A DNA stretch of 27,087 nucleotides from CAYLYP01 sp964387795 (GCA_964387795.1 CAYLYP010000041.1:1-27087), one strand, 5' to 3'. Counted from the first letter of the stretch, positions 8,501 through 17,074 are shown. Program-made: numbers and translations. The notes: generated from the sequence alone by a model not told the origin.

Positions 8501-9949
8501 CTCTCAAAGACTATTTTCAGGGTGGATTATCTGAATACGGTTTATCAGTTTGCCCATGATGTTAAAATTCAAAAAAACAGTTTCTCCTTTGAAAATCTTG
8601 AGGTTAATGATAGCTTGGGCAGGAAGGCTTTTGCAAGTGGTCATATTACACATAATTCTTTCCGTGATTTTGCACTTGATATAACCTTGAAACCAACAAA
8701 TTTCTCAATACTTAATACAGATTTTAAGCATAATGAATTGTTTTATGGGAAAGCTGCTGTTAGTGGACTTGCAAGGATACATGGGCCTGTCAATAACCTG
8801 ATTATGGATGTATCTGCAAAATCAGAAAAAGGAACCGTGCTGGCTTTGCCCCTCAGTTCACAGGGAACCATTTCTGAAACCGGTTTTATTACATTTGTTA
8901 AACATGATACTTTAGGACAAAGAATTAACCAGGTGTCACAAATCAAAAGCGAATCGCTTGGTTTAGTTTTAAACCTTGATCTCCAGATTACCCCTGAAGC
9001 TGAGATTCAAATGATTTTTGACTCAAAGATTGGGGACGTAATAAAGGGAAGAGGTTCTGGAAATATAAAAATGGAACTTAACCGACAGGGGGAATTTAAG
9101 ATTTATGGTGATTATATTATTGAAGAGGGTGATTACCTGTTTACCCTGCAGAATATAATTAATAAAAGGCTTAAGGTTGAAAAAGGGGGTGTTATCCGTT
9201 GGGCAGGGGATCCGTATGATGCAGATATTGATATCAATGCTTTGTACAAACTCAGGGCGCCCCTGTATGACCTTGTTTCACATGTTGATACTTCCTCAGT
9301 GTATAAACGAAGAATCCCTGTTGATTGTATTCTGGGGCTTTCCGGTAAGCTTTTTAACCCTAATGTGAATTTTGATATAAACCTCCCTTCCAGTGATGAG
9401 GGTACCCGCGAAATGGTTGACAGATTGATTAGCACTGATCAGGAAATGAACCGACAGGTTTTTTCTTTGCTCCTTCTTAATAAATTTATGTCTTCAAGCC
9501 CTCTTCAATATAATACAGCCTTTGCTTCAGGTTTTAGCTCTACTTCAGGTGACTTCCTATCAAACCAGATTTCAAACTGGCTTTCACAAATAAGTTCTGA
9601 GGTTGAAATAGGTGTAAATATCAGGCCTGGTGACGAGATAAATTCCAGTGAAATGGAACTAGCTTTATCAACACAGTTCTGGGATGATAGGATAACAGTG
9701 GATGGAAACGTAGGGACTTCTTCTAATACTGCATATTCGGGGGAAAGGGCCAGTAATATTGTTGGAGATGTGAATGTAGAGGTTAAAATTACCGACAGGT
9801 TTCGGGTTAAAGCCTTTAACAGGTCAAATACCTATGATCTTCTCAACCCTTCATCCCCTTATACCCAGGGTATTGGTATTTTTTACCGACGTGAATTTGA
9901 TAAGTTTTCAGAGCTTCTGAGGCGAAAAAGAAAAATGGTTGAAGAGTGA
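5525..9949 (+). CDS. tamB: Translocation/assembly module TamB-like protein
   Basis: This is a very large (at least 1474 residues) AsmA/TamB-type protein, expected to be anchored in the inner membrane and span the periplasm as a beta-rich groove that serves envelope lipid transport or outer-membrane protein assembly. A hydrophobic anchor at the N-terminus is followed by the typical AVQTYIAKKIASYLSNEL segment and the LDISNFLDIVLEDV stretch, long repeating beta-strand regions, and a TamB (DUF490) domain in roughly the last 450 residues (GDYLFTLQNIINKRLKVEKG, then FDINLPSSDEGTREMVDRLI). The first ATG (5525) falls inside the hydrophobic anchor. The frame is open back to the stop at 5468-5470 and encodes KKRYKILISIGIS just before that Met, the basic residues expected ahead of such an anchor. 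The true start is therefore probably upstream, at ATT 5480 or 5483 or through a frameshift from the ATG at 5443. Function is inferred from the family. Confidence 0.9.
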   Translation: MVVLPLIFYAVLRTSAVQTYIAKKIASYLSNELNTKASVGGLDISNFLDIVLEDVSMEDQKGENMFYVRRLVFDVGRLSFRHNYLLVDKLMFENAFVGLKKYPGSDTLNVQFLIDYFASPQEDTIKKDGWNIECKAFELEESGLVYQDKKKLPLNGQKVDFNNMSFNNINLLVKDISFENDTLMAQLERCSFSEKSGFRLDDLSAEVLYSPSNASLGKLSLKTPNTSLNIDADFSYGEFVEINDFFDNLRIDIELEPSVVSLADVSYWVHSLVGMDERIRLNGNVSGNFSNLRGRDFNLGFGKSTIFRGNFFLSGLPDFNETFINLFIDEFSTIKSDIDNLKLPGGEKVDAIQLPASLANIGILKYQGELTGFLNDFVAYGTFSTDLGNISSDLLLRQESGKKKLSYKGKISTDGFMIGELLDPKYRVGKVSLNASLEGSGVSIETLDVSLKGEIDTIQAYGYSYRDIYLAGDISKKTFIGKMDINDPYLSLSFNGLVNLSSQIPDFAFKADLRMASLSKLNLVKRAPELENTLSAKLNIDFSASNLDNLNGKIELTNVRFSEFNKETQLISEFPLDYFLLENHGGEGGIHKLNIESDFFEAGLHGKINYSKFGQSMKWFLSHFLPLRFETLSPDSLGSAPADQDFSFWLALKNTSTLTDLLLPAIGLAEGTLLSGSYNSNRNVLEFEAGADYFSVGGRTFDECLITASSDLDEMQCDFKSETLDFGGGFGLDNIQLGAFLRNDSLEFSLDWFNVSYAYLNKGEIKGVARFPSPDVIDASFLPSYVFINDTLWDIAPNNRILFDSVGISFTDLRFMHKDQYVSCSGILSKFPDHYLTASFNNFDLSNIDWLTNQRKVDFDGMLSGSVTLGSLWQNPSVEADVLAKDFGFNHDKLGDAQIKSEWNNPLKAFEIDARIVYYGNIGHNTPLIASGLFYPDNKEKSFDFDIGIENLKIAFLSRYMKGFTSNFRGLATGKLRLEGSPKRPELSGNVKLSKTIFRVDYLNTVYQFAHDVKIQKNSFSFENLEVNDSLGRKAFASGHITHNSFRDFALDITLKPTNFSILNTDFKHNELFYGKAAVSGLARIHGPVNNLIMDVSAKSEKGTVLALPLSSQGTISETGFITFVKHDTLGQRINQVSQIKSESLGLVLNLDLQITPEAEIQMIFDSKIGDVIKGRGSGNIKMELNRQGEFKIYGDYIIEEGDYLFTLQNIINKRLKVEKGGVIRWAGDPYDADIDINALYKLRAPLYDLVSHVDTSSVYKRRIPVDCILGLSGKLFNPNVNFDINLPSSDEGTREMVDRLISTDQEMNRQVFSLLLLNKFMSSSPLQYNTAFASGFSSTSGDFLSNQISNWLSQISSEVEIGVNIRPGDEINSSEMELALSTQFWDDRITVDGNVGTSSNTAYSGERASNIVGDVNVEVKITDRFRVKAFNRSNTYDLLNPSSPYTQGIGIFYRREFDKFSELLRRKRKMVEE

Positions 9950-10288
9950 TTTGTTGAAAAAGAAAGCCATTTAAAGCATAATCATTACTTCATATTAAAT
10001 AATAAACCCATAACATATAGGGAATGATGTAATTAGTGAACTATTTGATTTCTAAAATGAAACGAACATGTTTGCGATTAAATCACAAACACCCATAAAA
10101 ACAGCAAACATGTAATATCATCCTACCGTTAACTAAATATTATCCAAGGGTGAAATAATATTTTAGCCTGGTATCCGTGTTTTTGTGATGTAATTAGCAC
10201 ATATTTATAGATGTGTTGTCTTGCCTGCTAAATGTTTATTTGTTTTCTTTTTGAAGCCTTTGTAACTTTGTGCCATATTAAAAAGATA
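9950..10288. repeat. Intergenic region with direct and inverted repeats
   Basis: This gap of about 340 bp has no gene I can support. It holds a 12-bp direct repeat TGATGTAATTAG at 10025-10036 and 10186-10197, and between the two copies a perfect 10-bp inverted repeat ACATGTTTGC (10066-10075) / GCAAACATGT (10104-10113) with a 28-base loop. A small CACAT/ATGTG hairpin lies at 10198-10215, just ahead of the promoter. It may be a decayed small mobile element or a regulatory region. Confidence 0.4.
10239..10270 (+). promoter_or_regulatory. Bacteroidota promoter that fixes the start of the pseudouridine synthase
   Basis: TTTG at 10239-10242, a 20 bp spacer and TAACTTTG at 10263-10270 match the consensus very well. 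Transcription would begin near 10277, downstream of the first in-frame ATG (10232), so that ATG cannot be the start on this transcript and the ATG at 10289 is favoured. Confidence 0.7.
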
Positions 10289-11197
10289 ATGGTGAAAAAA
10301 GAAAACAATAGGAGAACGCTCCAGGAGAGCACAATCCTAAATACTATAACAGTAAAAGAAAATGCTGAGTTGATGAAATATCTGCTAGGTAACCTTCCTG
10401 GAAAGAACAGGGATAATATAAAATCTTTATTAAAGTACCGGCAGATATCTGTAAATGGACATATTGTAACAGCATTTAATCATCCGCTGAATGTAGGTGA
10501 TCAGATTGAGGTTGCAAAGGATAAAATCCCGGTAGAGAAGGATTATTCAGGCTTTTCGATAGTATTTGAGGATGCGCATATTATTGTTATTGATAAACAT
10601 GCAGGTGTTTTATCCGTATCGGATGACAGGGATAAAACCCTTACGGCTTTTAGGATGCTGAGCGCACATGTCAGGAAAGCCCGTGCCGGGAATAAGCTTT
10701 TTGTTGTGCATCGGCTTGATAGGGATACATCAGGCTTGATGATGTTTGCCAAAAGCCCTATCGTTCAGGAACGTTTACAGGAAAATTGGAAAGAGGCAGT
10801 TACTGAACGCACCTATCTTGCTCTGGTAGAAGGTAAGGTTGAAGATCCAAAAGGCCGCATCAGGTCATATCTGAAAGAGAATAGTGCATTAATGGTTTTT
10901 TCCAGTCAGGATCCTTCCCAGGGTCAATTAGCAATCACAAGATATGAGCTTTTAAAACAATCCAATGATTATAGCTTGCTGAAGGTGAATCTTGAAACAG
11001 GGAGGAAGAACCAGATCAGGGTACATTTACAGGAAATAGGGCATAGTATTGTTGGGGATAAAAAATATGGTGCACAATCAAATCCGATTGCCAGGCTAGG
11101 GTTGCATGCCTGGGTGCTTGCTTTTGTCCACCCGATAACCAATGAGCCAATGAGGTTTCAAACAAATATACCAAGAAAATTCCTCAGGCTGTTCTAA
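10289..11197 (+). CDS. RluA-family 23S rRNA/tRNA pseudouridine synthase
   Basis: This enzyme isomerises specific uridines in rRNA or tRNA to pseudouridine in the cytoplasm. Counting from the ATG at 10289 (302 residues), an S4-like RNA-binding domain covers about 15-78 (KSLLKYRQISVNGHIV), and the catalytic domain begins near 90. The signature HRLDRDTSG is at 141-149, with D144 the catalytic aspartate. Other family segments are GRKNQIRVHLQEIGH and GDKKYG near the C-terminus. A longer frame from 10232 adds 19 residues of uncharged, hydrophobic sequence and lies over the promoter boxes, so I reject it. Which RNA site is modified cannot be told from sequence. It is convergent with clpB. Confidence 0.93.
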   Translation: MVKKENNRRTLQESTILNTITVKENAELMKYLLGNLPGKNRDNIKSLLKYRQISVNGHIVTAFNHPLNVGDQIEVAKDKIPVEKDYSGFSIVFEDAHIIVIDKHAGVLSVSDDRDKTLTAFRMLSAHVRKARAGNKLFVVHRLDRDTSGLMMFAKSPIVQERLQENWKEAVTERTYLALVEGKVEDPKGRIRSYLKENSALMVFSSQDPSQGQLAITRYELLKQSNDYSLLKVNLETGRKNQIRVHLQEIGHSIVGDKKYGAQSNPIARLGLHAWVLAFVHPITNEPMRFQTNIPRKFLRLF

Positions 11198-11213
11198 TTT
11201 GGAAAAGCCTGAG
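11183..11213. terminator. Hairpin between convergent rluA-type gene and clpB
   Basis: CTCAGGCT (11183-11190) pairs perfectly with AGCCTGAG (11206-11213) around a 15-base loop that contains the stop codon at 11195-11197. It lies between two convergent genes 26 bp apart, as a shared terminator would, but neither side has a good U tract. Confidence 0.4.
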
Positions 11214-11223
11214 AAATCAATTG

Positions 11224-13821
11224 TTATTCTTCGGTTCGGATTAGGATTTCGCACTCAGGGGCATCAATAATGATTTTTCCATCTCGTTTAACTGTTCCTG
11301 AAAGGATAGCCTTAGAAATTTCATTTAATACTTTTTTTTGCAAAAGACGTTTTACAGGCCTTGCACCATATTGAGGGTCGAATCCTTCATGTGCAATCCA
11401 CGTATTTGCCTTATCTGTTGCCTCAACCTGTATTCCATTTGTTAACAGCATTTGTTGGATGTTATTGAATTGTAACTTTACAATTTCTGAAATTTCACTT
11501 TCTGTTAAAGGGGTGAACATGATTATCTCATCTATTCGGTTCAGGAACTCTGGCCTTATAGTTTTTTTAAGCAAGTCGAATACCTCATTTTTTGTTTTAT
11601 CAAGTACTGCTTCACGGTTAGATCCATTTATGCTTTCCAGATTTTCCTGAATAAGGGATGAACCCATATTAGATGTCATTATGATTATTGCATTTCTGAA
11701 ATCAGCATGGCGACCTTTATTGTCGGTAAGCCTTCCATCATCCAGAACCTGAAGCAGGATATTAAAAACATCAGGATGGGCTTTTTCAATTTCATCCAGT
11801 AAGACCACTGAATAGGGCTTGCGGCGTATAGCTTCGGTAAGCTGGCCACTTTCCTCATATCCTACATATCCAGGAGGGGCTCCTATTAATCGGGAAACAG
11901 TATGGCGTTCCTGGTATTCTGACATATCTATTCGCACCATTGCGTTTTCATCATTAAAAAGGTATTCAGCGAGTGCTTTAGCCAATTCTGTTTTACCAAC
12001 GCCTGTTGTGCCTAAAAAGATAAATGATCCTACCGGTCGCTTTGAATCCTGTAAGCCAGCCCTGCTTCTTCGGATTGCATCCGAAACGGCTGCAATGGCT
12101 TCTTCCTGTCCAATAACACGTTTATGCAATTCCGATTCTAATACCAGAAGTTTTTCCCGCTCGCTTTGAAGCATCCTGCTTACCGGGATTCCAGTCCACC
12201 GTGAAACAACATCAGCAATGTCTTCGGCATCTACCTCTTCTTTAATCATAGCTGAGTCAGCTTGCTGGTTTTTTAATTGTTGTTTGAACTCTTCAAGGAG
12301 TCTTTCCGATTCCTTGATATGACCATATCTTATTTCAGCAACTTTGCCAAAGTCTCCTTGTCGTTCGGCCTGTTCTGCTTCAAATTTATAATGCTCAATT
12401 GCTTGTTTCTGTTTTTGAATTGCGTCCACAATCTCTTTTTCACTTTGCCATTTGGCTTTAAGCCCTGAACGAATCTCATAGAGGCCGGCAAGTTCTTTAT
12501 TAAGCTGATCAAGCTTAAACTCATCTTTTTCGCGCTTAATAGCTTCGCGTTCAATCTCAAGTTGCCTGATCCTACGTTCTGTTTCATCTAATTCTTCGGG
12601 TACTGAGTTCATCTCCAGCCTTAGCTTTGATGCTGCCTCATCAATAAGGTCGATGGCTTTATCCGGGAGAAAACGGTCGGAAATATATCTGTAAGAAAGA
12701 TCAACTGCTGCAACGATGGCTTCATCACGAATCCTAACCTGATGATGGTTTTCGTATCTTTCTTTCAGCCCTCTCAGAATAGAAATGGCATCAGGTTTAG
12801 AAGGTTCATCAACAACCACAATTTGAAACCTACGCTCCAGGGCTTTATCCTTCTCAAAATACCTTTGATATTCTTTTAAGGTAGTTGCGCCAATTGCCCT
12901 TAACTCGCCCCTTGCAAGAGCTGGTTTTAAAATGTTTGCTGCATCCATTGCACTTTCACCTCCACCTCCTGCTCCAACAAGGGTGTGTATTTCATCAATA
13001 AAAAGTACAATTTCACCTTCTGAAGCAATGACTTCATTAATTACCGATTTAAGTCTTTCTTCAAATTCACCCTTATATTTGGCCCCTGCGATTAAAGCAC
13101 CCATGTCTAAGGAGTATATTTTTTTGCTTTTAAGGTTTTCGGGTACATCGCCATTGATGATCCTATGGGCAAGACCTTCTGCTATGGCTGTTTTCCCTAC
13201 ACCGGGTTCGCCAATTAGGATGGGGTTGTTTTTTGTTCTACGTGAAAGGATTTGAAGGATACGCCTGATTTCTTCGTCCCTGCCAATTACTGGATCCAGC
13301 TTCCCGCTAATGGCGAGTTGGTTAAGGTTTAAAGCATATTTTGATAACGCATTATAAGTATCTTCGGCTGTCTGGCTGTTTACTTTTGCTCCTTTTCTTA
13401 AATCCAGAATGGCAGCTTTTAGTTCTTTTTCTTTAATGCCACTATCGCGAAGCATTTGCCCTGTTTGTTCTTTTGAAACCGAAAGGGACAAAAATACATG
13501 TTCCAATGAAATAAAATCATCCCCAAACTCTTTAAGGTAAATCTCGGCTTTTTGGAGTATCTGGGTAGCTTCCTGACTTAGATATGGTTCTGCTCCTGAT
13601 ACTTTTGGGTATGATTGGATAATCCTGTCAAGAGCCTGCATTACTGCCTGCTGATTTATGTTGAGCTTCTTGAGTAAATAGGGTGTGACATTTTCATCCA
13701 CCTGAAATATCCCTTTTAAGAGATGCCCCGGGCTTATTGCCTGATGTCCTGCTGATAGTGCAGTTTCCTGGGCTTTCTGGATAGCCTCCTGGGCTTTTAT
13801 TGTATAATTATTAAAGTTCAT
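11224..13821 (-). CDS. clpB: ATP-dependent chaperone ClpB (disaggregase)
   Basis: ClpB is a hexameric AAA+ disaggregase that, with DnaK, threads and rescues aggregated proteins in the cytoplasm after heat or other stress. The 865 residues carry the full ClpB layout: a Clp N domain (about 1-145), NBD1 with Walker A GEPGVGKT at 204-211 and Walker B IVLFIDE ending at E277, the long charged coiled-coil middle domain (about 400-525) that separates ClpB from ClpA or ClpC, and NBD2 with Walker A GTTGVGKT at 604-611 and a second Walker B (VVLLDEIEKAH). The arginine pair at R330/R331 is in place. No ClpP-binding loop is seen, as expected for ClpB. I find no CIRCE element or clear heat-shock promoter upstream. 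Confidence 0.97.
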   Translation of the reverse strand: MNFNNYTIKAQEAIQKAQETALSAGHQAISPGHLLKGIFQVDENVTPYLLKKLNINQQAVMQALDRIIQSYPKVSGAEPYLSQEATQILQKAEIYLKEFGDDFISLEHVFLSLSVSKEQTGQMLRDSGIKEKELKAAILDLRKGAKVNSQTAEDTYNALSKYALNLNQLAISGKLDPVIGRDEEIRRILQILSRRTKNNPILIGEPGVGKTAIAEGLAHRIINGDVPENLKSKKIYSLDMGALIAGAKYKGEFEERLKSVINEVIASEGEIVLFIDEIHTLVGAGGGGESAMDAANILKPALARGELRAIGATTLKEYQRYFEKDKALERRFQIVVVDEPSKPDAISILRGLKERYENHHQVRIRDEAIVAAVDLSYRYISDRFLPDKAIDLIDEAASKLRLEMNSVPEELDETERRIRQLEIEREAIKREKDEFKLDQLNKELAGLYEIRSGLKAKWQSEKEIVDAIQKQKQAIEHYKFEAEQAERQGDFGKVAEIRYGHIKESERLLEEFKQQLKNQQADSAMIKEEVDAEDIADVVSRWTGIPVSRMLQSEREKLLVLESELHKRVIGQEEAIAAVSDAIRRSRAGLQDSKRPVGSFIFLGTTGVGKTELAKALAEYLFNDENAMVRIDMSEYQERHTVSRLIGAPPGYVGYEESGQLTEAIRRKPYSVVLLDEIEKAHPDVFNILLQVLDDGRLTDNKGRHADFRNAIIIMTSNMGSSLIQENLESINGSNREAVLDKTKNEVFDLLKKTIRPEFLNRIDEIIMFTPLTESEISEIVKLQFNNIQQMLLTNGIQVEATDKANTWIAHEGFDPQYGARPVKRLLQKKVLNEISKAILSGTVKRDGKIIIDAPECEILIRTEE

Positions 13822-14064
13822 TATCTTAATTGTTTTTCTGATGTATTATCAATTCACAGGCCAATACTCATAATGACGAAATACAAGACAATATGACATG
13901 ATTGATGGGTTATCCGGTGTCATTTTGGCTGATATTTAATGAGGCATTAAATAATATGGCTTATGTTTGAATTTCTTTTGTATTATTGTGCATCAATTCC
14001 ATCTGGACTTTTATTAGTTTCCTTTATAAAAGAAGTATTCAATAACAAAAAAATTGTGTTACAC

Positions 14065-15300
14065 ATGAGCTTAAGAATAAAAAAGTTCCCCCTTCATTGG
14101 CAAATTCTAATTGCTTTGGTATTGAGTATACTTTTTGGGATGTTTTTCCCATCGGAGGTGAAATATGTAAGCTGGTTGGGGACAATGTTTATCAGGGCAT
14201 TGAAAATGGTAATAATCCCTTTGGTTTTTTCTTCAATAGTAGTTGGAGTATCAGGCATAGGGAGTGGTGAAAATCTTGGAAGGATGGGATTGAAAACGAT
14301 TTGTTATTATATGCTCACTACACTAATGGCTGTTTTAACCGGATTGTTTTTAGTAAACATCATAAAGCCTGGAGTAGGAGCAGATCTTGGTTTTGTTGAG
14401 GTAGTTGAAGGATTGGATGTTGCTGACAAGAGTATAAAGGACACATTGATTCATATTATCCCTGATAATATAATTGGGGCAATGGCTGAAGGCCAAATGC
14501 TTGCAGTTATATTTTTTGCTGTCGTATTTGGTTTTTTCATTACCCGTGTGGAAGATAAATATGCTATGCCTGTAAAAGGATTTTTCGAGGGTGTTTTTGA
14601 AATCATGATGAAACTAACAATGTTTATTATCAGGTTTTCACCCATAGGGATTTTTGGTCTTGTTGCAACCACAATATCTGCTCAGGCTTCTGATACTAAA
14701 GGATTGTTGGATGTACTGGGACGGCTGGGGATTTATTTTCTTTGTGTGCTGGCGGGATTGATTATTCATGGGGCAGTAACGCTTCCATTGCTTGTTGCGC
14801 TAATTGGGAAAAGTAATCCTTTTAAACATGCCAAGGCAATGAGTGTTCCTTTATTAACAGCTTTTTCAACCTCTTCAAGTAATGCAACACTGCCTTTATC
14901 AATGGAAGCTGTCGAGAAAAACTGTGGGGTGTCAACTAAAACCACAGGTTTTGTATTGCCATTAGGCGCAACTATAAATATGGATGGAACAGCATTATAC
15001 GAATGCGTAGCTGCGATGTTTATTGCTCAGGCATATGGAATTGATTTGTCAATAACTCAACAAATGATTGTTGTGGTAACCGCTTTGCTGGCCTCCATTG
15101 GGGCAGCTGGAATCCCTATGGCAGGGCTTATTATGATGACAATAATCCTGTCAGCAGTTGGGCTTCCTCTGGAAGGTATAGGGCTTATCCTTGCTGTTGA
15201 CCGTTTGCTTGATATGTTCAGGACAACGATAAATGTATGGAGTGATTCCTGTGGTGCAGTTATTATTGCAAAATCAGAAGGGGAGAAGCTTAAGGTATAA
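14065..15300 (+). CDS. Dicarboxylate/amino acid:cation symporter (DAACS/GltP-DctA family)
   Basis: This inner-membrane secondary transporter takes up acidic amino acids or C4-dicarboxylates with Na+ or H+. The frame is open from an ATG at 13963, but the first 34 residues are not conserved-looking, and the protein proper begins MSLRIKKFPLHWQILIAL at the ATG at 14065 (411 residues, normal for the family). It has about eight membrane helices plus the two re-entrant hairpins: the Ser-rich tip AFSTSSSNATLP and the NMDGT motif (305-309 from this start), followed by AAGIPMAG and DRLLDMFRTTINVWSDS in the substrate-binding TM8 region. The substrate cannot be chosen between Glu/Asp and dicarboxylates. 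A lone TATGTTTG box (13962-13969) lacks a matching upstream element. It ends in front of a strong terminator. Confidence 0.93.
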   Translation: MSLRIKKFPLHWQILIALVLSILFGMFFPSEVKYVSWLGTMFIRALKMVIIPLVFSSIVVGVSGIGSGENLGRMGLKTICYYMLTTLMAVLTGLFLVNIIKPGVGADLGFVEVVEGLDVADKSIKDTLIHIIPDNIIGAMAEGQMLAVIFFAVVFGFFITRVEDKYAMPVKGFFEGVFEIMMKLTMFIIRFSPIGIFGLVATTISAQASDTKGLLDVLGRLGIYFLCVLAGLIIHGAVTLPLLVALIGKSNPFKHAKAMSVPLLTAFSTSSSNATLPLSMEAVEKNCGVSTKTTGFVLPLGATINMDGTALYECVAAMFIAQAYGIDLSITQQMIVVVTALLASIGAAGIPMAGLIMMTIILSAVGLPLEGIGLILAVDRLLDMFRTTINVWSDSCGAVIIAKSEGEKLKV

Positions 15301-15330
15301 AGGGCTCAGAATTGGGAAAGGTCTTGAAAT

Positions 15331-15396
15331 AAAAATTGACCCGGCTCATTTTATATTTTCTGGTACAGGAGTATAAGCGCACGGGTCAATTTTTTT
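15331..15396 (+). terminator. Intrinsic terminator after the symporter gene, possibly bidirectional
   Basis: A perfect 13-bp stem, AAAAATTGACCCG (15331-15343) with CGGGTCAATTTTT (15382-15394), encloses a 38-base loop and runs into a T tract, 31 bases after the symporter stop. The A tract on the left lets it work for the minus-strand gene too. The long loop is unusual. Confidence 0.7.
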
Positions 15397-15450
15397 AGTC
15401 GAATCTTTATGGGTTGATCTTAATTGATGCAGTATTTGATTTATAGTTAT

Positions 15451-15498
15451 TCCAGAAGAATCAATTCAACCATATTTGATGATTACATTTCTTCTGGA
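15451..15498 (-). terminator. Hairpin downstream of the outer-membrane protein gene
   Basis: TCCAGAAGAA (15451-15460) pairs perfectly with TTCTTCTGGA (15489-15498) around a 28-base loop. It lies 33 bases past the stop of the minus-strand gene at 15531. There is no U tract, so it may stabilise the transcript end rather than terminate. Confidence 0.35.
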
Positions 15499-15530
15499 GT
15501 TAATGTTGGGAGTTATATTGATGCAAAGCA

Positions 15531-16052
15531 TTAAAAATCATATACAATACCACCCCTTATAATAGGGTTCTTTTGTGGAGAGTCATCATCCAACAATACA
15601 TCATAAAGCACAGAACCCTGTGCAGTTATATTTTTGGAAATTTTATACCTGTATCCAACCCCTATTGGCATTGCTATAATCCATTTACGGTTATCAAAAA
15701 AGATATCACTTGAAACTGTGCCTGGTATTTCGATGTTTGTAACCTGAAATTCTGCATGTGCAAAAATGTCTTTGTATAAGGTTACTCTTGAAAATACCCG
15801 GCTGCCAAAAGAATAGTGGTGAGCCTTGTCGATTTGTTTATAGGATACAAAGGGTGCTATTCCAACCTCAACAACTTTATAGCGATATCCTATTTCAGGA
15901 GCCAGATCTACATAAACCCCATTGTTGTCATAATTGACGCCAAAATTACCACCGGTAAATACCTGGGCATTTGATATTGAATGGATTGAAAATGTTAACA
16001 ATCCAGCAAGAAATGCTTTTCCAGCCAGTTTTTGTAAAAAGTATGTTGTCAT
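15531..16052 (-). CDS. Small outer-membrane beta-barrel protein of unknown role
   Basis: This 173-residue protein has a classical signal peptide (about 1-30, ending SISNAQ) and a mature part rich in alternating hydrophobic and polar residues, with repeated GYRY-like strands (IGYRYKVVEVGIAPFV, VGYRYKISKNI) and a C-terminal Phe, as in small 8-stranded outer-membrane barrels (the outer-membrane beta-barrel families common in Bacteroidota). No ligand or enzyme motif is visible. It is separated from the DUF4386-type gene upstream by 141 bp and may be in the same transcript, but no promoter is clear. Confidence 0.7.
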   Translation of the reverse strand: MTTYFLQKLAGKAFLAGLLTFSIHSISNAQVFTGGNFGVNYDNNGVYVDLAPEIGYRYKVVEVGIAPFVSYKQIDKAHHYSFGSRVFSRVTLYKDIFAHAEFQVTNIEIPGTVSSDIFFDNRKWIIAMPIGVGYRYKISKNITAQGSVLYDVLLDDDSPQKNPIIRGGIVYDF

Positions 16053-16193
16053 TTTAATGTGATTTTATTGATTTTGCTTTATTAAAAAATACCATGCCTG
16101 ATTCAGTTTAAGCAATATGGGATTGATGTGTTGCATAGTTTTGATTCAATAAATTGAAATGTTGTTAATAACTATGCTGCTCCAAGTTCCTGA

Positions 16194-16865
16194 TTATTTA
16201 CTCAACACCAGAAGCTTTCTGGCTATCAGGACAGAGAAAACAACCCAGGGGATAAGTGATAAAAGGGAAAAGACAAGCCCAATAGTGCCTGCTGTGGAAG
16301 GTATTATCATTAAAACCCCTGATGCTAGCCCCCATATTGAAGTGGTTTTACTAAAGATGTCAGATTTAAACATGACATAAGAAACAAGCAATAATGTAAA
16401 GGCATTTAATACGTAATATACATCGAAGGCTGTCCCTTTATAGGTTTCAATCAGCATCCTTCCTGAGGCTAAAAGTTGTGATTTAAGTTCAGGAGAATCA
16501 GCTACTTCAAATTGATTGCTCAACGAAAGCATCTCAAAAGCAACTGAAGACGCATAATAGACGGCTATGCCAATAAATCCCGGAACCAATGCAATTATCA
16601 TTAAAGAATGGTTTGCCTTACGAAGTGCAAAATATAAAGCCAGATAAACAAAGGCCAGCAAAATATTATTCAGAAGGTAAATGAGGTCAAGGCTTAACAA
16701 TCCTAAAAGCCAGTTATGGTTAAATAAGTCGAAGAAACCTTCTACCGTATCAGGGGGTGGCCATGCTGAAAATACAAATATCTGAACAGGGATTAGCGAT
16801 ACCACGATAAGAGCCATTATCGCACCCCATTTTAAGATTAAGCTAAAATTTTGATTCTGTTCCAT
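16194..16865 (-). CDS. DUF4386-type integral membrane protein
   Basis: This polytopic inner-membrane protein has about six hydrophobic helices in 223 residues, counting from the ATG at 16865 (MEQNQNFSLILKWGAI). A longer frame starts at 16883 (MLKHLHMEQ), which I consider less likely. The last two helices, WGLASGVLMIIPSTAGTIG then LVFSLLSLIPWVVFSVLIAR, are the pattern I associate with the DUF4386 family, whose function is unknown. There are no charged catalytic sites. It is divergent from the DUF4180 gene across about 200 bp. Confidence 0.7.
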   Translation of the reverse strand: MEQNQNFSLILKWGAIMALIVVSLIPVQIFVFSAWPPPDTVEGFFDLFNHNWLLGLLSLDLIYLLNNILLAFVYLALYFALRKANHSLMIIALVPGFIGIAVYYASSVAFEMLSLSNQFEVADSPELKSQLLASGRMLIETYKGTAFDVYYVLNAFTLLLVSYVMFKSDIFSKTTSIWGLASGVLMIIPSTAGTIGLVFSLLSLIPWVVFSVLIARKLLVLSK

Positions 16866-17046
16866 GTGGAGGTGTTTTAACAATAAATATTTTGGTTTAT
16901 ACGTCGATTTTATCTTTTGGGTTATTTTTTTTACAATGTTATTCCTTTTATTGTTGAATTGTGAAGTTTATTGATAAATTATCACTAAATGTTAAAGAAG
17001 TGAAGTTTTATTATTGTGAAAAATGTTCATTCTTAGGTATTTATTG

Positions 17047-17054
17047 TATTTTTG
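17047..17054 (+). promoter_or_regulatory. Candidate -7 box for the DUF4180-type gene
   Basis: TATTTTTG fits TAnnTTTG and sits 20 bases before the ATG at 17075. No TTTG stands at the right distance upstream. Confidence 0.3.
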
Positions 17055-17074
17055 ACAATAGATAAATAGAATTT

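Noticed and set aside
10232..10288. N-terminal extension of the pseudouridine synthase
   Set aside because: It covers the promoter boxes and is unlike family N-termini.
13893..13923. ATGACA/TGTCAT inverted repeat between clpB and the symporter gene, as a heat-shock operator
   Set aside because: Only 6 bp and not similar to the CIRCE element (TTAGCACTC repeats).
13963..14064. N-terminal extension of the symporter
   Set aside because: The family-like N-terminus begins at the ATG at 14065 and the extra 34 residues look non-coding.
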